Origin: Sphingobium abikonense NBRC 16140
Lineage (GTDB): Bacteria > Pseudomonadota > Alphaproteobacteria > Sphingomonadales > Sphingomonadaceae
Length of the DNA: 64,000 nucleotides
Direction of reading: 5' to 3'
Assembly: GCF_001598335.1 (NCBI RefSeq)
Contig: NZ_BCYT01000002.1
Span: forward strand, 248,001-312,000
Positions within the stretch are counted from its first letter, which is position 1; every line of letters begins with the position of its first letter. The notes beneath the pieces are model-generated. The model ran no database searches. It was given only the letters and a program-made list of their open reading frames with translations, and was not told where the DNA came from. Shown here piece by piece: positions 42,593 through 51,183 of this stretch. The position numbers were made by a program, and so were the translations under genes.

Positions 42593-43941
42593 GCCGCGTC
42601 TTCCCGCGCCAGCCACTCTTCCAGCCACTTGATCGTATAGTCGCCGTTGAGGAAGTCGGGATCGGTCAGCAGCGCCTGATGCAGCGGGATGGTGGTCTTC
42701 ATCCCTTCGATCACATATTCCTCCAGTGCGCGGCGCAGGCGCATGATCGCGCCCTCGCGGGTGCGGCCATAGACGATCAGCTTGCCGATCATGGAGTCAT
42801 AATAAGGCGGCACCTTATAGCCCTGATACAGGCCGCTATCGACGCGGACATGCATGCCGCCCGGGACATGATAGCTGGTGACGGTGCCGGGCGAGGGCGC
42901 GAATGTCTTGGGGTCTTCGGCGTTGATGCGGCATTCGATCGCATGGCCGGTAAAGCGGATGTCCTCCTGGCGCACCGACAGCGGTTTGCCCTCCGCGACG
43001 CGGATCTGTTCGCGCACCAGGTCGAGGCCGGTAATCATCTCCGTCACTGGATGTTCCACCTGAAGCCGGGTGTTCATCTCGATGAAGTAGAATTCGCCAT
43101 TTTCCCACAGGAACTCGATTGTGCCCGCGCCGCGATAGCCCATGTCGGCCATCGCCTTCGCGCAGGTGCTGCCGATGCGTTCGCGCTCGGCCGACGACAG
43201 GACGGGCGAGGGCGCTTCCTCCAGCACCTTCTGGTGGCGGCGCTGGAGCGAGCAGTCGCGCTCGCCCAGATGGATGGCGTTGCCATTTCCGTCGCCGAAC
43301 ACCTGGATTTCGATGTGGCGCGGATTGCCGAGATATTTTTCGATATAGACGGTGGCGTCGCCAAAGGCTGCCTTTGCCTCGCTGCCCGCCTGCTGCATCA
43401 GCGTCTCAAGCTGGTCGGGCGAGGTGCAGACCTTCATGCCCCGACCGCCGCCGCCCGAAGCCGCCTTGATGATGACGGGATAGCCCGCCGTCTCCGCGAT
43501 AGCCTTGGCTTCCTCCAGGTCGCTGACCGCGCCGTCGGAGCCGGGGACGAGCGGCAGGCCGAGCGCGCCGGCGGTGCGCTTCGCCTCGATCTTGTCGCCC
43601 ATGGTGCGGATATGTTCGGGCTTCGGCCCGACGAAGGCGATGCCATGCGCCTCGACGATCTCGGCGAACTTGGCGTTTTCGGAAAGGAAACCATAGCCTG
43701 GATGGATTGCGTCCGCGCCCGAAATTTCCGCCGCCGAAATGATCGCCGCGACGTTCAGATAGCTGTCCTTGGCCGCCGGCGGACCGATGCAGATCGCCTC
43801 GTCGGCCAGGCGCACATGCATGGCGTCGGCGTCGGCGGTCGAATGAACCGCGACCGTCCTGATGCCCATTTCATGGCAGGCGCGGTGGATGCGGAGCGCG
43901 ATCTCGCCGCGATTGGCGATCAGCAGCTTTTCAATGCCCAT
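42589..43941 (-). CDS. accC: Acetyl-CoA carboxylase, biotin carboxylase subunit
   Basis: AccC carboxylates biotin on AccB with ATP and bicarbonate, the first step of fatty-acid synthesis. The 450-residue protein begins [20 protein letters not shown] and has the ATP-grasp glycine loop [34 protein letters not shown] and the catalytic [16 protein letters not shown]. It follows accB by 14 bases in the usual accB-accC order. The ArsC-like gene is coupled to its end. Confidence 0.98.
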   Translation of the reverse strand: MGIEKLLIANRGEIALRIHRACHEMGIRTVAVHSTADADAMHVRLADEAICIGPPAAKDSYLNVAAIISAAEISGADAIHPGYGFLSENAKFAEIVEAHGIAFVGPKPEHIRTMGDKIEAKRTAGALGLPLVPGSDGAVSDLEEAKAIAETAGYPVIIKAASGGGGRGMKVCTSPDQLETLMQQAGSEAKAAFGDATVYIEKYLGNPRHIEIQVFGDGNGNAIHLGERDCSLQRRHQKVLEEAPSPVLSSAERERIGSTCAKAMADMGYRGAGTIEFLWENGEFYFIEMNTRLQVEHPVTEMITGLDLVREQIRVAEGKPLSVRQEDIRFTGHAIECRINAEDPKTFAPSPGTVTSYHVPGGMHVRVDSGLYQGYKVPPYYDSMIGKLIVYGRTREGAIMRLRRALEEYVIEGMKTTIPLHQALLTDPDFLNGDYTIKWLEEWLAREDAA

Positions 43942-43955
43942 GATCGTCGCGCGCC

Positions 43956-44447
43956 TTATTCGATCACGATCAGCGGCTGGTCATATTCGACCGGCTGGCC
44001 ATTATCGACCAGCACCGTCTTGACCGTGCCGGACACGGGCGCGGCGATGGCGTTCATGACCTTCATCGCTTCGACGATCAGCACGGTGTCGCCGGCCTGC
44101 ACCTGCGATCCCACGCGGGCGAAGGGCGCGGCGCCCGGTTCGGCGGACAGATAGGCGGTGCCCACGATCGGCGATTTGACCAGCGTGCCGGGCGGCAGCG
44201 CGCCTTCGGGCGCGGCGGCGGGCGCAGCCGGCGCGGCAGCCGGAGCAGGCGCAGCGGCCGCCGGGGCGGCAGGCGCGGGCGCATAGACAGCGGCGGGCGC
44301 GCCGCCGGCCTTGCGCGCGACGCGGATCTTGCGGTCGCCATCCTCCACCTCGATTTCGGTGAGGTTGGTGTCATCGAGCAGGGCGGCAAGGTCCCGCACC
44401 AGCTGAACGTCGACCTGCATTGCGCCCTTTTCCTGTTTATCGGTCAT
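43956..44447 (-). CDS. accB: Acetyl-CoA carboxylase biotin carboxyl carrier protein
   Basis: AccB carries the biotin that shuttles carboxyl groups to acetyl-CoA. The 163-residue protein has an N-terminal helix ([20 protein letters not shown]), an Ala/Pro-rich flexible linker at about residues 53-80, and the biotinyl domain with the modified Lys in [10 protein letters not shown]. The ATG at 44447 gives [14 protein letters not shown]; a start at the internal Met is possible. It lies in the aroQ-accB-accC order common in alphaproteobacteria. Confidence 0.97.
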   Translation of the reverse strand: MTDKQEKGAMQVDVQLVRDLAALLDDTNLTEIEVEDGDRKIRVARKAGGAPAAVYAPAPAAPAAAAPAPAAAPAAPAAAPEGALPPGTLVKSPIVGTAYLSAEPGAAPFARVGSQVQAGDTVLIVEAMKVMNAIAAPVSGTVKTVLVDNGQPVEYDQPLIVIE

Positions 44448-44530
44448 GTAAAATCCCTGGCAGGTTGATATGGTTTCTGGCGCCAGCGCCTATGCGTATT
44501 TCCGGCAAAGCGCAACTTTCGTGCGTCGGA

Positions 44531-44971
44531 TCATAATTCCAGCGCGGCTTCCAGCGCCAGCATGTAGGACATGGGGCCAAAGCCCGCGATCGTGCCCTTC
44601 GCCGCCATGCCGACATAGCTTTTGTGGCGGAAGGGTTCGCGCGCATGGGGGTTGGACAGGTGAATTTCGATGACCGGCACGCTGATGCCCTTGATCGCGT
44701 CATGCAGGGCGATGGACGTGTGGGTATAGGCGCCGGGGTTGATGATGACGGCATGCGCCCCTTCCGCATGGGCTTCCTGCAACCAGTCGACCAGATGGCC
44801 CTCATGATTGGACTGGCGGAAATCAATCTCGACATGGGCGCGATTGGCCGCGTCCTCCATGCGTTCGGCAATGTCGTCGAGCGTGTCATAGCCGTAGATT
44901 TCCGGCTCGCGCGTGCCGAGCATGTTGAGATTGGGTCCATTGAGCACATAGATTTTGCGCGCGTCGGCCAC
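44531..44971 (-). CDS. aroQ: 3-dehydroquinate dehydratase, type II
   Basis: AroQ dehydrates 3-dehydroquinate to 3-dehydroshikimate in the shikimate pathway. The 146-residue protein has [20 protein letters not shown], with the catalytic Tyr region and flexible lid, the [16 protein letters not shown] signature with the active-site Asn, and [19 protein letters not shown] with the catalytic His. It lies 83 bases upstream of accB on the same strand, and thiSG is divergent. Confidence 0.97.
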   Translation of the reverse strand: MADARKIYVLNGPNLNMLGTREPEIYGYDTLDDIAERMEDAANRAHVEIDFRQSNHEGHLVDWLQEAHAEGAHAVIINPGAYTHTSIALHDAIKGISVPVIEIHLSNPHAREPFRHKSYVGMAAKGTIAGFGPMSYMLALEAALEL

Positions 44972-45087
44972 GTCCGGTCCCCTGTTTCAGATGTTGCGGC
45001 GGAGGCAGGGCCGCCCCTATATGCGGGGCAATCCATAGCCCTTCCTGTCTCGCCGCGTCGAGACACTTTGCCAATCGGGACAGCATA

Positions 45088-46083
45088 GTGAGCATAGACG
45101 GCACCATTTCCATCCGCATCAATGGCGAACATCGCCGCGTTCGCGAGGGGCTGACCCTGGCTGAACTGGCGAGCGAACTGGGCTTCACGCCCGAAAAGGT
45201 GGCGGTGGAGCGCAATCTGGAGGTGGTGCCGCGATCGACGCTGGGGCAGGTGAAGGTTGAGGATGGGGACGAACTGGAAATCGTGCATTTCGTCGGCGGC
45301 GGCGATGTGACCGTTGACGACAGCTGGACCGTCGCGGGCAAGACGTTCCGGTCGCGCCTTATCGTGGGCACGGGCAAATATAAGAATTTCGAGCAGAATG
45401 CGGCAGCGCTGGCGGCGTCGGGCGCGGAAATCGTGACGGTGGCGGTGCGCCGCGTCAACGTGTCCGATCCCAAAGCGCCGATGCTGACCGACTATATCGA
45501 CCCCAAGAAGATTACCTATCTGCCCAATACTGCCGGCTGCTTCACCGGCGAGGAAGCGATCCGCACCCTGCGCCTGGCGCGCGAGGCGGGGGGATGGGAC
45601 CTCGTCAAGCTGGAGGTGCTGGGCGAAGCGCGCACGCTTTACCCGGACATGGTCGAAACGCTGCGCGCGACCGAAGTGCTGGCCAAGGAAGGCTTCAAGC
45701 CGATGGTCTATTGCGTCGATGATCCCATTGCGGCCAAGCGGCTGGAGGATGCGGGCGCGGTCGCGATCATGCCGCTGGGCGCGCCGATCGGCAGTGGCCT
45801 TGGCATCCAGAACAAGGTCACGATCCGCCTGATCGTGGAGGGCACCAAGCTGCCCGTGCTGGTCGATGCGGGCGTGGGCACCGCTTCGGAAGCCGCGCAG
45901 GCGATGGAGCTGGGCTGCACCGGCGTCCTCATGAACACCGCCATCGCCGAAGCCAAGGACCCGGTGCTGATGGCCGCCGCGATGAAGGCGGGAGTCGAAG
46001 CCGGACGCATGGCCTATCGCGCCGGACGCATGGGCAAGCGGATGTATGCCGACCCGTCCAGTCCGCTCGCGGGCCTCATCTAG
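45088..46083 (+). CDS. thiSG: Fused sulfur carrier ThiS - thiazole synthase ThiG
   Basis: Residues 1-75 are a ThiS-like ubiquitin fold ([20 protein letters not shown] ... [13 protein letters not shown]); residues 80-331 are ThiG, with [15 protein letters not shown], the Schiff-base Lys in [33 protein letters not shown] and the phosphate-binding [18 protein letters not shown]. Together they would supply sulfur and form the thiazole of thiamin from DXP and dehydroglycine. In separate ThiS the Gly-Gly must be the free C-terminus; here it is internal. The GTG at 45088 starts the frame. No TPP riboswitch is recognised upstream. Confidence 0.93.
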   Translation: MSIDGTISIRINGEHRRVREGLTLAELASELGFTPEKVAVERNLEVVPRSTLGQVKVEDGDELEIVHFVGGGDVTVDDSWTVAGKTFRSRLIVGTGKYKNFEQNAAALAASGAEIVTVAVRRVNVSDPKAPMLTDYIDPKKITYLPNTAGCFTGEEAIRTLRLAREAGGWDLVKLEVLGEARTLYPDMVETLRATEVLAKEGFKPMVYCVDDPIAAKRLEDAGAVAIMPLGAPIGSGLGIQNKVTIRLIVEGTKLPVLVDAGVGTASEAAQAMELGCTGVLMNTAIAEAKDPVLMAAAMKAGVEAGRMAYRAGRMGKRMYADPSSPLAGLI

Positions 46084-46949
46084 AGCCGCAAGTCGCTCGC
46101 CCGGCCGAAGATTGCCAGGACCAGCGGATCGCTTTCGGCCGCGCGCACCGCGACGTGAAAGGCGATTTGCGGCAGGGGCGGCATGTCGGGCAGTCTGGCG
46201 AGCCGGCCATCGTGCAGATGGGCGCGCACCATCGCTTCGGGAAAGGCGCCGACGCCGCCACCGCGCGTGACGATATCGATCATCGTGCGCACATTGTTGC
46301 ACAGGTTGACCGGGCTGGCGGCTAGCGGGGAGTGGGCCAGCGCATCCTTGACGATGTGATAGAGCGGCGAGGCGCTGGAGAGCGACCAGAGCGGCGGGCG
46401 CGACGGCGGCGCGCTGGCGATGGCGGGGCTGGCGAGCCAGAGCAGGTCGACGCCGCCGATCGGGGTCGAGCGCAGCAAGGGGTGGGCGACCGGACCCGCG
46501 CCGAAGATCATGTCGGCCTGCCCCGACGCCAGTTGCTGGATCAGGTCGACGGTCAGCGCGATGTCGATTTCCAGCGTGACATTGGGCAGGTCGCGGCCCA
46601 GCGCGGTAACGAAGGAGGGCAGGCAGATGGCCGCCGCGATCTCCCCCGATCCCACGCGCACGACCCCGCGCGCGCCGCCAATGTCGCTGCATCCGGTGAG
46701 CACGGTCTGGAACCGCGCCCAGAGCGGTTCGCTTTCGCGCACCAGTTCGCGGCCCGCTGGCGTCAGCGCCATGGCGCGCCCTTCGCGGCGGAAGAGGGCG
46801 GTGCCCAGATGGCCTTCCAGTTCGCGCACGCGCGCGGAAATGGCGGGCTGCGTCGTGTTGAGCCGCGCCGCAGCCGCCGCGAAAGTGCCCAGCCGCGCGA
46901 TCCACAGCAGCGTTTCGAGATGATAGAAAGCGATGCGATTGATAGCCAT
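46080..46949 (-). CDS. LysR-family transcriptional regulator
   Basis: The 289-residue protein has the N-terminal winged helix-turn-helix ([20 protein letters not shown] and [20 protein letters not shown]) and a periplasmic-binding-like effector domain. It is divergent from scoA, whose start is 88 bases away, so it may control the CoA-transferase genes; that is an inference. Its stop codon shares a CTAG palindrome (46080-46083) with the stop of the convergent thiSG. Confidence 0.92.
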   Translation of the reverse strand: MAINRIAFYHLETLLWIARLGTFAAAAARLNTTQPAISARVRELEGHLGTALFRREGRAMALTPAGRELVRESEPLWARFQTVLTGCSDIGGARGVVRVGSGEIAAAICLPSFVTALGRDLPNVTLEIDIALTVDLIQQLASGQADMIFGAGPVAHPLLRSTPIGGVDLLWLASPAIASAPPSRPPLWSLSSASPLYHIVKDALAHSPLAASPVNLCNNVRTMIDIVTRGGGVGAFPEAMVRAHLHDGRLARLPDMPPLPQIAFHVAVRAAESDPLVLAIFGRASDLRL

Positions 46950-47037
46950 TATTTTGGCTTATCGGAAAAAACAAATCATTGGTATTGATCCTTCCGGCCG
47001 CCTAGACCCTTGGGTCATATATTAGGAGAAAGCGCCC

Positions 47038-47748
47038 ATGGTGAAGAAGCTCTACCCCGATGCTGCGGCTGCGCTGGACGGATTGCTGTTCGACGGGATG
47101 CAGATTTGCGCGGGCGGTTTTGGCCTGTGTGGCATCCCCGAACGGCTGATCGACGCCATCCGCGATTCCGGGGTCAAGGATCTGACCATCGCGTCCAACA
47201 ATGCCGGCATCGACGGCGAAGGGCTGGGCAAGCTGCTGCGCACGCGCCAGGTGAAGAAGATGATCTCCTCCTATGTCGGGGAGAATAAGGAATTCGAACG
47301 GCAGTTTCTGGCCGGCGAACTGGAGGTCGAATTCTGCCCGCAGGGGACGCTGGCCGAACGCTGCCGCGCCGGCGGCGCGGGAATTCCGGGCTTCTACACC
47401 AAGACCGGCGTCGGAACCCAGGTGGCCGAGGGAAAGGAAGTCAAGAATTTCGACGGCCAGGACTATATATTGGAGCGCGGCATCTTCGCCGACATCGCGA
47501 TCGTCAAGGGGTGGAAGGCCGACGAGAGCGGCAACCTCATGTTCCGCAAGACCGCGCGCAACTTCAACCAGCCCATGGCGACGGCCGCGAAAATCTGCAT
47601 CGCGGAGGTCGAGGAAGTGGTGCCGACCGGCAGCCTGGACCCCGACGCGATCCATCTGCCCGGCATCTATGTCAAGCGCATGATCGTGGGCGCGCCCTAT
47701 GACAAGAAGATCGAGTTCCGCACCGTGAGGCAGCGGGAAGCGGCGTGA
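47038..47748 (+). CDS. scoA: 3-oxoacid CoA-transferase subunit A
   Basis: ScoA and ScoB transfer CoA from succinyl-CoA to acetoacetate or similar 3-oxoacids, allowing use of ketone bodies. The 236-residue protein has CoA-transferase signature 1 (CAGGFGLCGIPERLIDAI) and ends with the expected IYVKRMIVGAPYDKKIEFRT. The ATG follows AGGAG with 9 bases between. Normally scoB follows directly; here a phosphatase gene lies between the subunits, overlapping the scoA end by 4 bases (47745-47748). Confidence 0.96.
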   Translation: MVKKLYPDAAAALDGLLFDGMQICAGGFGLCGIPERLIDAIRDSGVKDLTIASNNAGIDGEGLGKLLRTRQVKKMISSYVGENKEFERQFLAGELEVEFCPQGTLAERCRAGGAGIPGFYTKTGVGTQVAEGKEVKNFDGQDYILERGIFADIAIVKGWKADESGNLMFRKTARNFNQPMATAAKICIAEVEEVVPTGSLDPDAIHLPGIYVKRMIVGAPYDKKIEFRTVRQREAA

Positions 47749-48698
47749 TGTTTCGCGAGATGGCTGCTGCTAGTGCCCCTGCGAAGGCAGGAGCCCAGGG
47801 TCGAGCGACGCGCCTTGGCGCTCTGGGCTCCTGCCTTCGCAGGAGCGCAATATTACTGCTGGGGCCCTTGGCGGCTTGTGCGACGACGACGCCTCCGGCC
47901 GTAACGGGCGCAGCACCCGCCAATCCGCCCGCTGGGATGCAATATCTCTACGGGTCGGGCGAGGGCGCGGCGCTGTCGGTGCAGGCCTGGCATGGGCTGC
48001 TGGGTTATGTCGCGAGCAAGATGAAGGCGCGCCCGGCCGATAGCGTGGTGCTGGCGCAGGGCGCGAGCCTGGACGCGCCCACATTCGTGCCCTGCGGCGA
48101 CAAGCCACTGGCGGCGGTATTCGACGTCGATGAAACGGTGCTGCTCAACATCGGCTATGAATATCATGATGCGACGAGCGGCAAGGGCTACAACGCCGCC
48201 GACTGGGATGCGTGGGAAAAGACCGGGGAGGGCGCGGTCGCGCCGGTTCCGGGCGCGGACCATGTGCTGGCCGCGCTGCGCAAGATGGGCGTGACCGTGA
48301 TCTTCAACACCAACCGGTCGGCCGCCAATGCCGATGCGACCGCGCGCGCGATCCGCGCGGCCGGGCTGGGCGAGGCGGTGCATGGCGAGACGCTGTACCT
48401 GAGCGGTGACGACGCCATGGGATCACGCAAGGATGGCCGCCGCGCGACGATCGCCGCCAGATATTGCGTCATCGCCATGGGCGGCGACCAGCTGGGCGAT
48501 TTCTCCGACCTGTTCAATGCGGGGCAGTCCGTGACCGCGCGCCGCGCCGCGACCATGACCCTGCCGATCGCCGGCATGTGGGGCAATGGCTGGTTCGTCA
48601 TGCCCAATCCCGTCTATGGCAGCGGCCTCAAAGGCGGGTTCGACGACATATTTCCGATGGACAAGAGGTGGGCCCCGCCCGCCAAGGGAGAGCAATGA
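47745..48698 (+). CDS. HAD-type acid phosphatase lipoprotein, class B / e(P4)-like
   Basis: The 317-residue protein has a lipobox (GPLAAC, Cys near residue 45) preceded by a hydrophobic LLLGPLAA stretch, so it is probably an outer-membrane lipoprotein facing the periplasm. The catalytic HAD motif is [12 protein letters not shown], with FNTNRSA and [11 protein letters not shown] further on, as in e(P4) nucleotide phosphatases. The N-terminal 35 residues before the lipobox are encoded by a palindromic repeat (47778-47843), an unusual signal-region extension. It overlaps scoA by 4 bases and scoB by 4 bases. Confidence 0.85.
   Translation: MMFREMAAASAPAKAGAQGRATRLGALGSCLRRSAILLLGPLAACATTTPPAVTGAAPANPPAGMQYLYGSGEGAALSVQAWHGLLGYVASKMKARPADSVVLAQGASLDAPTFVPCGDKPLAAVFDVDETVLLNIGYEYHDATSGKGYNAADWDAWEKTGEGAVAPVPGADHVLAALRKMGVTVIFNTNRSAANADATARAIRAAGLGEAVHGETLYLSGDDAMGSRKDGRRATIAARYCVIAMGGDQLGDFSDLFNAGQSVTARRAATMTLPIAGMWGNGWFVMPNPVYGSGLKGGFDDIFPMDKRWAPPAKGEQ
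47778..47843. repeat. Perfect 21-bp inverted repeat inside the phosphatase gene (REP-like element)
   Basis: Positions 47778-47798 and 47823-47843 are exact reverse complements (arms starting CCTGCGAAGGCAGGAGCC), separated by 24 bases. The form, a GCGAAGGC core with flanking complementary arms, matches small palindromic elements scattered in sphingomonad and other alphaproteobacterial genomes. It is translated in frame as the start of the phosphatase (APAKAGAQ ... GSCLRRS). I see no second copy in this window. Confidence 0.85.
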
Positions 48699-49333
48699 TG
48701 CCCTGGACTCGTGACGAGATGGCCGCGCGCGCGGCGAAGGAACTCAAGGACGGTTTCTACGTGAACCTTGGCATCGGTATTCCGACGCTGGTGGCGAATC
48801 ATATCCCTGCGGGCGTGGAAGTGACGCTCCAGTCGGAAAACGGAATGCTGGGCATCGGCCCCTTCCCGTTCGAGGGCGATGAGGATGCCGACCTGATCAA
48901 TGCGGGCAAGCAGACGATCAGCGAGCTGCCGCAGTCGGTCTATTTTTCCAGCGCCGACAGTTTCGCGATGATCCGGGGCGGGCATATCGACCTTACCGTG
49001 CTGGGCGCGATGGAGGTCGCGGAAAATGGCGACATCGCCAACTGGATGATCCCCGGCAAGATGATCAAGGGCATGGGCGGCGCGATGGACCTGGTCGCGG
49101 GCGTCAAGAAGATCATCGTCGTGATGGAGCACACGTCGAAGAACGGCGATCCCAAGTTCATCCCGGCCTGCACCCTGCCGCTGACCGGCACCAATGTCGT
49201 TGACATGATCGTCACCGACCTGGCGGTGTTCCAGCGGCCCGATCATGACAGCCCGTTCAAGCTCATTGAACTGGCGCCGGGCGTGACGGCGGAGGAAGTC
49301 GCTGCTAAGACGAGCGCCCATTATATCAGCTAA
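48695..49333 (+). CDS. scoB: 3-oxoacid CoA-transferase subunit B
   Basis: The 212-residue protein completes the succinyl-CoA:3-oxoacid CoA-transferase. It has the catalytic Glu in [10 protein letters not shown] and [18 protein letters not shown] near the N-terminus, with IMGGAMD-like [18 protein letters not shown] further on. The ATG at 48695 follows GGGAGA and overlaps the phosphatase stop by 4 bases, so translation is coupled. A HIT gene follows after 9 bases. Confidence 0.96.
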   Translation: MMPWTRDEMAARAAKELKDGFYVNLGIGIPTLVANHIPAGVEVTLQSENGMLGIGPFPFEGDEDADLINAGKQTISELPQSVYFSSADSFAMIRGGHIDLTVLGAMEVAENGDIANWMIPGKMIKGMGGAMDLVAGVKKIIVVMEHTSKNGDPKFIPACTLPLTGTNVVDMIVTDLAVFQRPDHDSPFKLIELAPGVTAEEVAAKTSAHYIS

Positions 49334-49342
49334 GGGCAATCC

Positions 49343-49783
49343 ATGAGCCTCGACGGCACCTATGACGACGCCAATATCTTCGCCCTGATTTTGCAGGGTA
49401 AGATACCGTCGACCACGCTGTATGAGGATGCCGACACGCTGTCTTTCCTCGACATCATGCCGCAGACGCGGGGCCATGCGCTGGTCATTTCCAAATGGTC
49501 GAAGGCGCGCAACCTGCTGGACATGGAGGACGAGGCGCTGGCCCAGGTGATGGCGACGACGAAGAAGGTCGCCACCGCCATTCGCAAGGTGCTGAACCCC
49601 GACGGCATCCAGATCGCCCAGTTCAATGGCGCGCCGGCCGGGCAGACCATTTTCCATCTGCACGTCCACATCCTGCCGCGCTGGGAGGGCGACCCCAAGG
49701 GGTTCGCCGCCCATGGCGCGGGTGGCAAGGCCGATCCCGACGCGCTCGAAGCGCTGGCGCAAGAGATACGCGCGCAATTCTGA
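49343..49783 (+). CDS. HIT family hydrolase
   Basis: The 146-residue protein has the histidine-triad motif HLHVHILPR with upstream NGAPAGQTIFH, and the N-terminal NIFALILQGKIPSTTLYEDA typical of Hint-type nucleotide phosphoramidases. These hydrolyse AMP-linked substrates such as adenosine phosphoramidates; the physiological substrate is usually unknown. It follows scoB by 9 bases and probably shares its transcript. Confidence 0.94.
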   Translation: MSLDGTYDDANIFALILQGKIPSTTLYEDADTLSFLDIMPQTRGHALVISKWSKARNLLDMEDEALAQVMATTKKVATAIRKVLNPDGIQIAQFNGAPAGQTIFHLHVHILPRWEGDPKGFAAHGAGGKADPDALEALAQEIRAQF

Positions 49784-49828
49784 TGCCGATCGCCTGCCTG
49801 TCTGATCCGAACGGCGGACGCTGAGCCG

Positions 49829-51124
49829 ATGGCGCTGCGTCCCTTCAATGCCCCCGGCGCGCGGCTGGCGCTGCGCACCAAGCGGGCCAGCCCGCGCTTC
49901 GGCGGCGCGCGCGGCGACAGTGAAGTGGTGCTGGACGTGTCGCGATTGCTGTCGCGCGCCTTTCACCCCGCGCCGACCGGGATCGACCGCGTCGAATATG
50001 TCTATGCCCGCGAATTGCTGGAGCGGATGCCCCACCGCTTGTCCTTTGCCGCGGTGCATCCTGCCGGCGGCTATTATGGGCGGCTGAGCAATGCGGCGGT
50101 GCGCCAGTTCCTGGCGTTCACCGCGGCCAAATGGCGCAATGCCCGCAGCGACGCGGGCGGCGAGGGCAAGGCGGCGGTCATCCGCCATATGTTCGCGACC
50201 CGGCCGCGCCCGGTGCCCAAGGCGAAGGGGCCGCGCCTCTATTTGCAGGTATCGCCGCACCATCTTGACGATGCGGCCCAAGTTGGCGCGATCTTGCGCG
50301 CGGAGGGCGCCCGGCTGGTGACGCTGGTGCATGACGTCATCCCCTTGAGCCATCCTGAATATGCCCGGCCGCAGGGAGCCGAGGAGCATCGTCGGCGCGT
50401 GCGCACGATCGACCGCTATGCCACCGGCATCATCGGCAACAGCCAGGCGACGATCGACGCGCTGGCGCCGCATCTGGGCGCCGGGCTGGACGGCCGGGTG
50501 GTGCGGGTGGCGCATTTCGGCGCGGACGCGCCCGACATATTCGGCGCGCGCGACGAGTCGCTGCCCAGGCGGCCCTATTTCGTCTATATCTCGACGATCG
50601 AGCCGCGAAAGAACCATCTGCTGCTGCTCACCATCTGGCGGCGACTGGTGGAGGACATGGGCGACGCCGCGCCGGTGCTGGTGCTGGTCGGCCGGCGTGG
50701 CTGGGAAAATGAGAATGTCATCGACATATTGGAACGCGCCGACATTTTGCGCGGCCATGTGATCGAGGCGGGCGAAGTGTCCGACAACCGGATGCAGGCG
50801 TTGGTCGCCAACGCCCGCGCGATGCTGATGCCGTCCTTTGCCGAAGGCTTCGGCATGCCCGTGGTCGAGGCTCTGGCGTCGGGTGTGCCGGTCATTTGCA
50901 GCGACATCATCGCTCATCGCGAAGTGGGTGGCGATGCGCCGGATTATCTCGACCCGCTGGACGGATTGGGCTGGATGCGGGCAATCTGCGCCTATGCGCA
51001 GGCGGATTCGCCCGAGCGCGCGGCGCAGCAGGCGCGCATCAGCGTCTGGCGCGCGCCGACATGGCGTGACTATTTCGACATAGTGACAGACCTGATCGAG
51101 GAAGTAACAGCCTCTGTTCCTTGA
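49829..51124 (+). CDS. GT4-type glycosyltransferase
   Basis: The 431-residue cytoplasmic or membrane-associated enzyme has a GT-B fold: N-terminal Rossmann half (VVLDVSRLLSRAFHPAPTGI, RLVTLVHDVIPLSHPEYARP) and a C-terminal nucleotide-sugar-binding half with STIEPRKNHLLLLTIWRRL and the E-x7-E motif FAEGFGMPVVEALASGVPVI. The sugar donor cannot be told. It starts the plus-strand run GT4-kpsC-kpsS, so a role in capsule or exopolysaccharide assembly is likely. Confidence 0.9.
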   Translation: MALRPFNAPGARLALRTKRASPRFGGARGDSEVVLDVSRLLSRAFHPAPTGIDRVEYVYARELLERMPHRLSFAAVHPAGGYYGRLSNAAVRQFLAFTAAKWRNARSDAGGEGKAAVIRHMFATRPRPVPKAKGPRLYLQVSPHHLDDAAQVGAILRAEGARLVTLVHDVIPLSHPEYARPQGAEEHRRRVRTIDRYATGIIGNSQATIDALAPHLGAGLDGRVVRVAHFGADAPDIFGARDESLPRRPYFVYISTIEPRKNHLLLLTIWRRLVEDMGDAAPVLVLVGRRGWENENVIDILERADILRGHVIEAGEVSDNRMQALVANARAMLMPSFAEGFGMPVVEALASGVPVICSDIIAHREVGGDAPDYLDPLDGLGWMRAICAYAQADSPERAAQQARISVWRAPTWRDYFDIVTDLIEEVTASVP

Positions 51125-51183
51125 CCTTTGCGCTGGCGCTGCCCAAGGGGGAGTATGACGATGCGGGGCGCTGTGGGACTGAT

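Noticed and set aside
44972..45087. TPP riboswitch before thiSG
   Set aside because: The conserved CUGAGA and related THI-box elements are not visible in this 116-base gap.
44437..46974. An 845-codon minus-strand open frame across aroQ, thiSG and the LysR gene
   Set aside because: It is antisense or out of frame to three well-supported genes and its translation is Arg/Ala-rich low complexity, typical of high-GC shadow frames.
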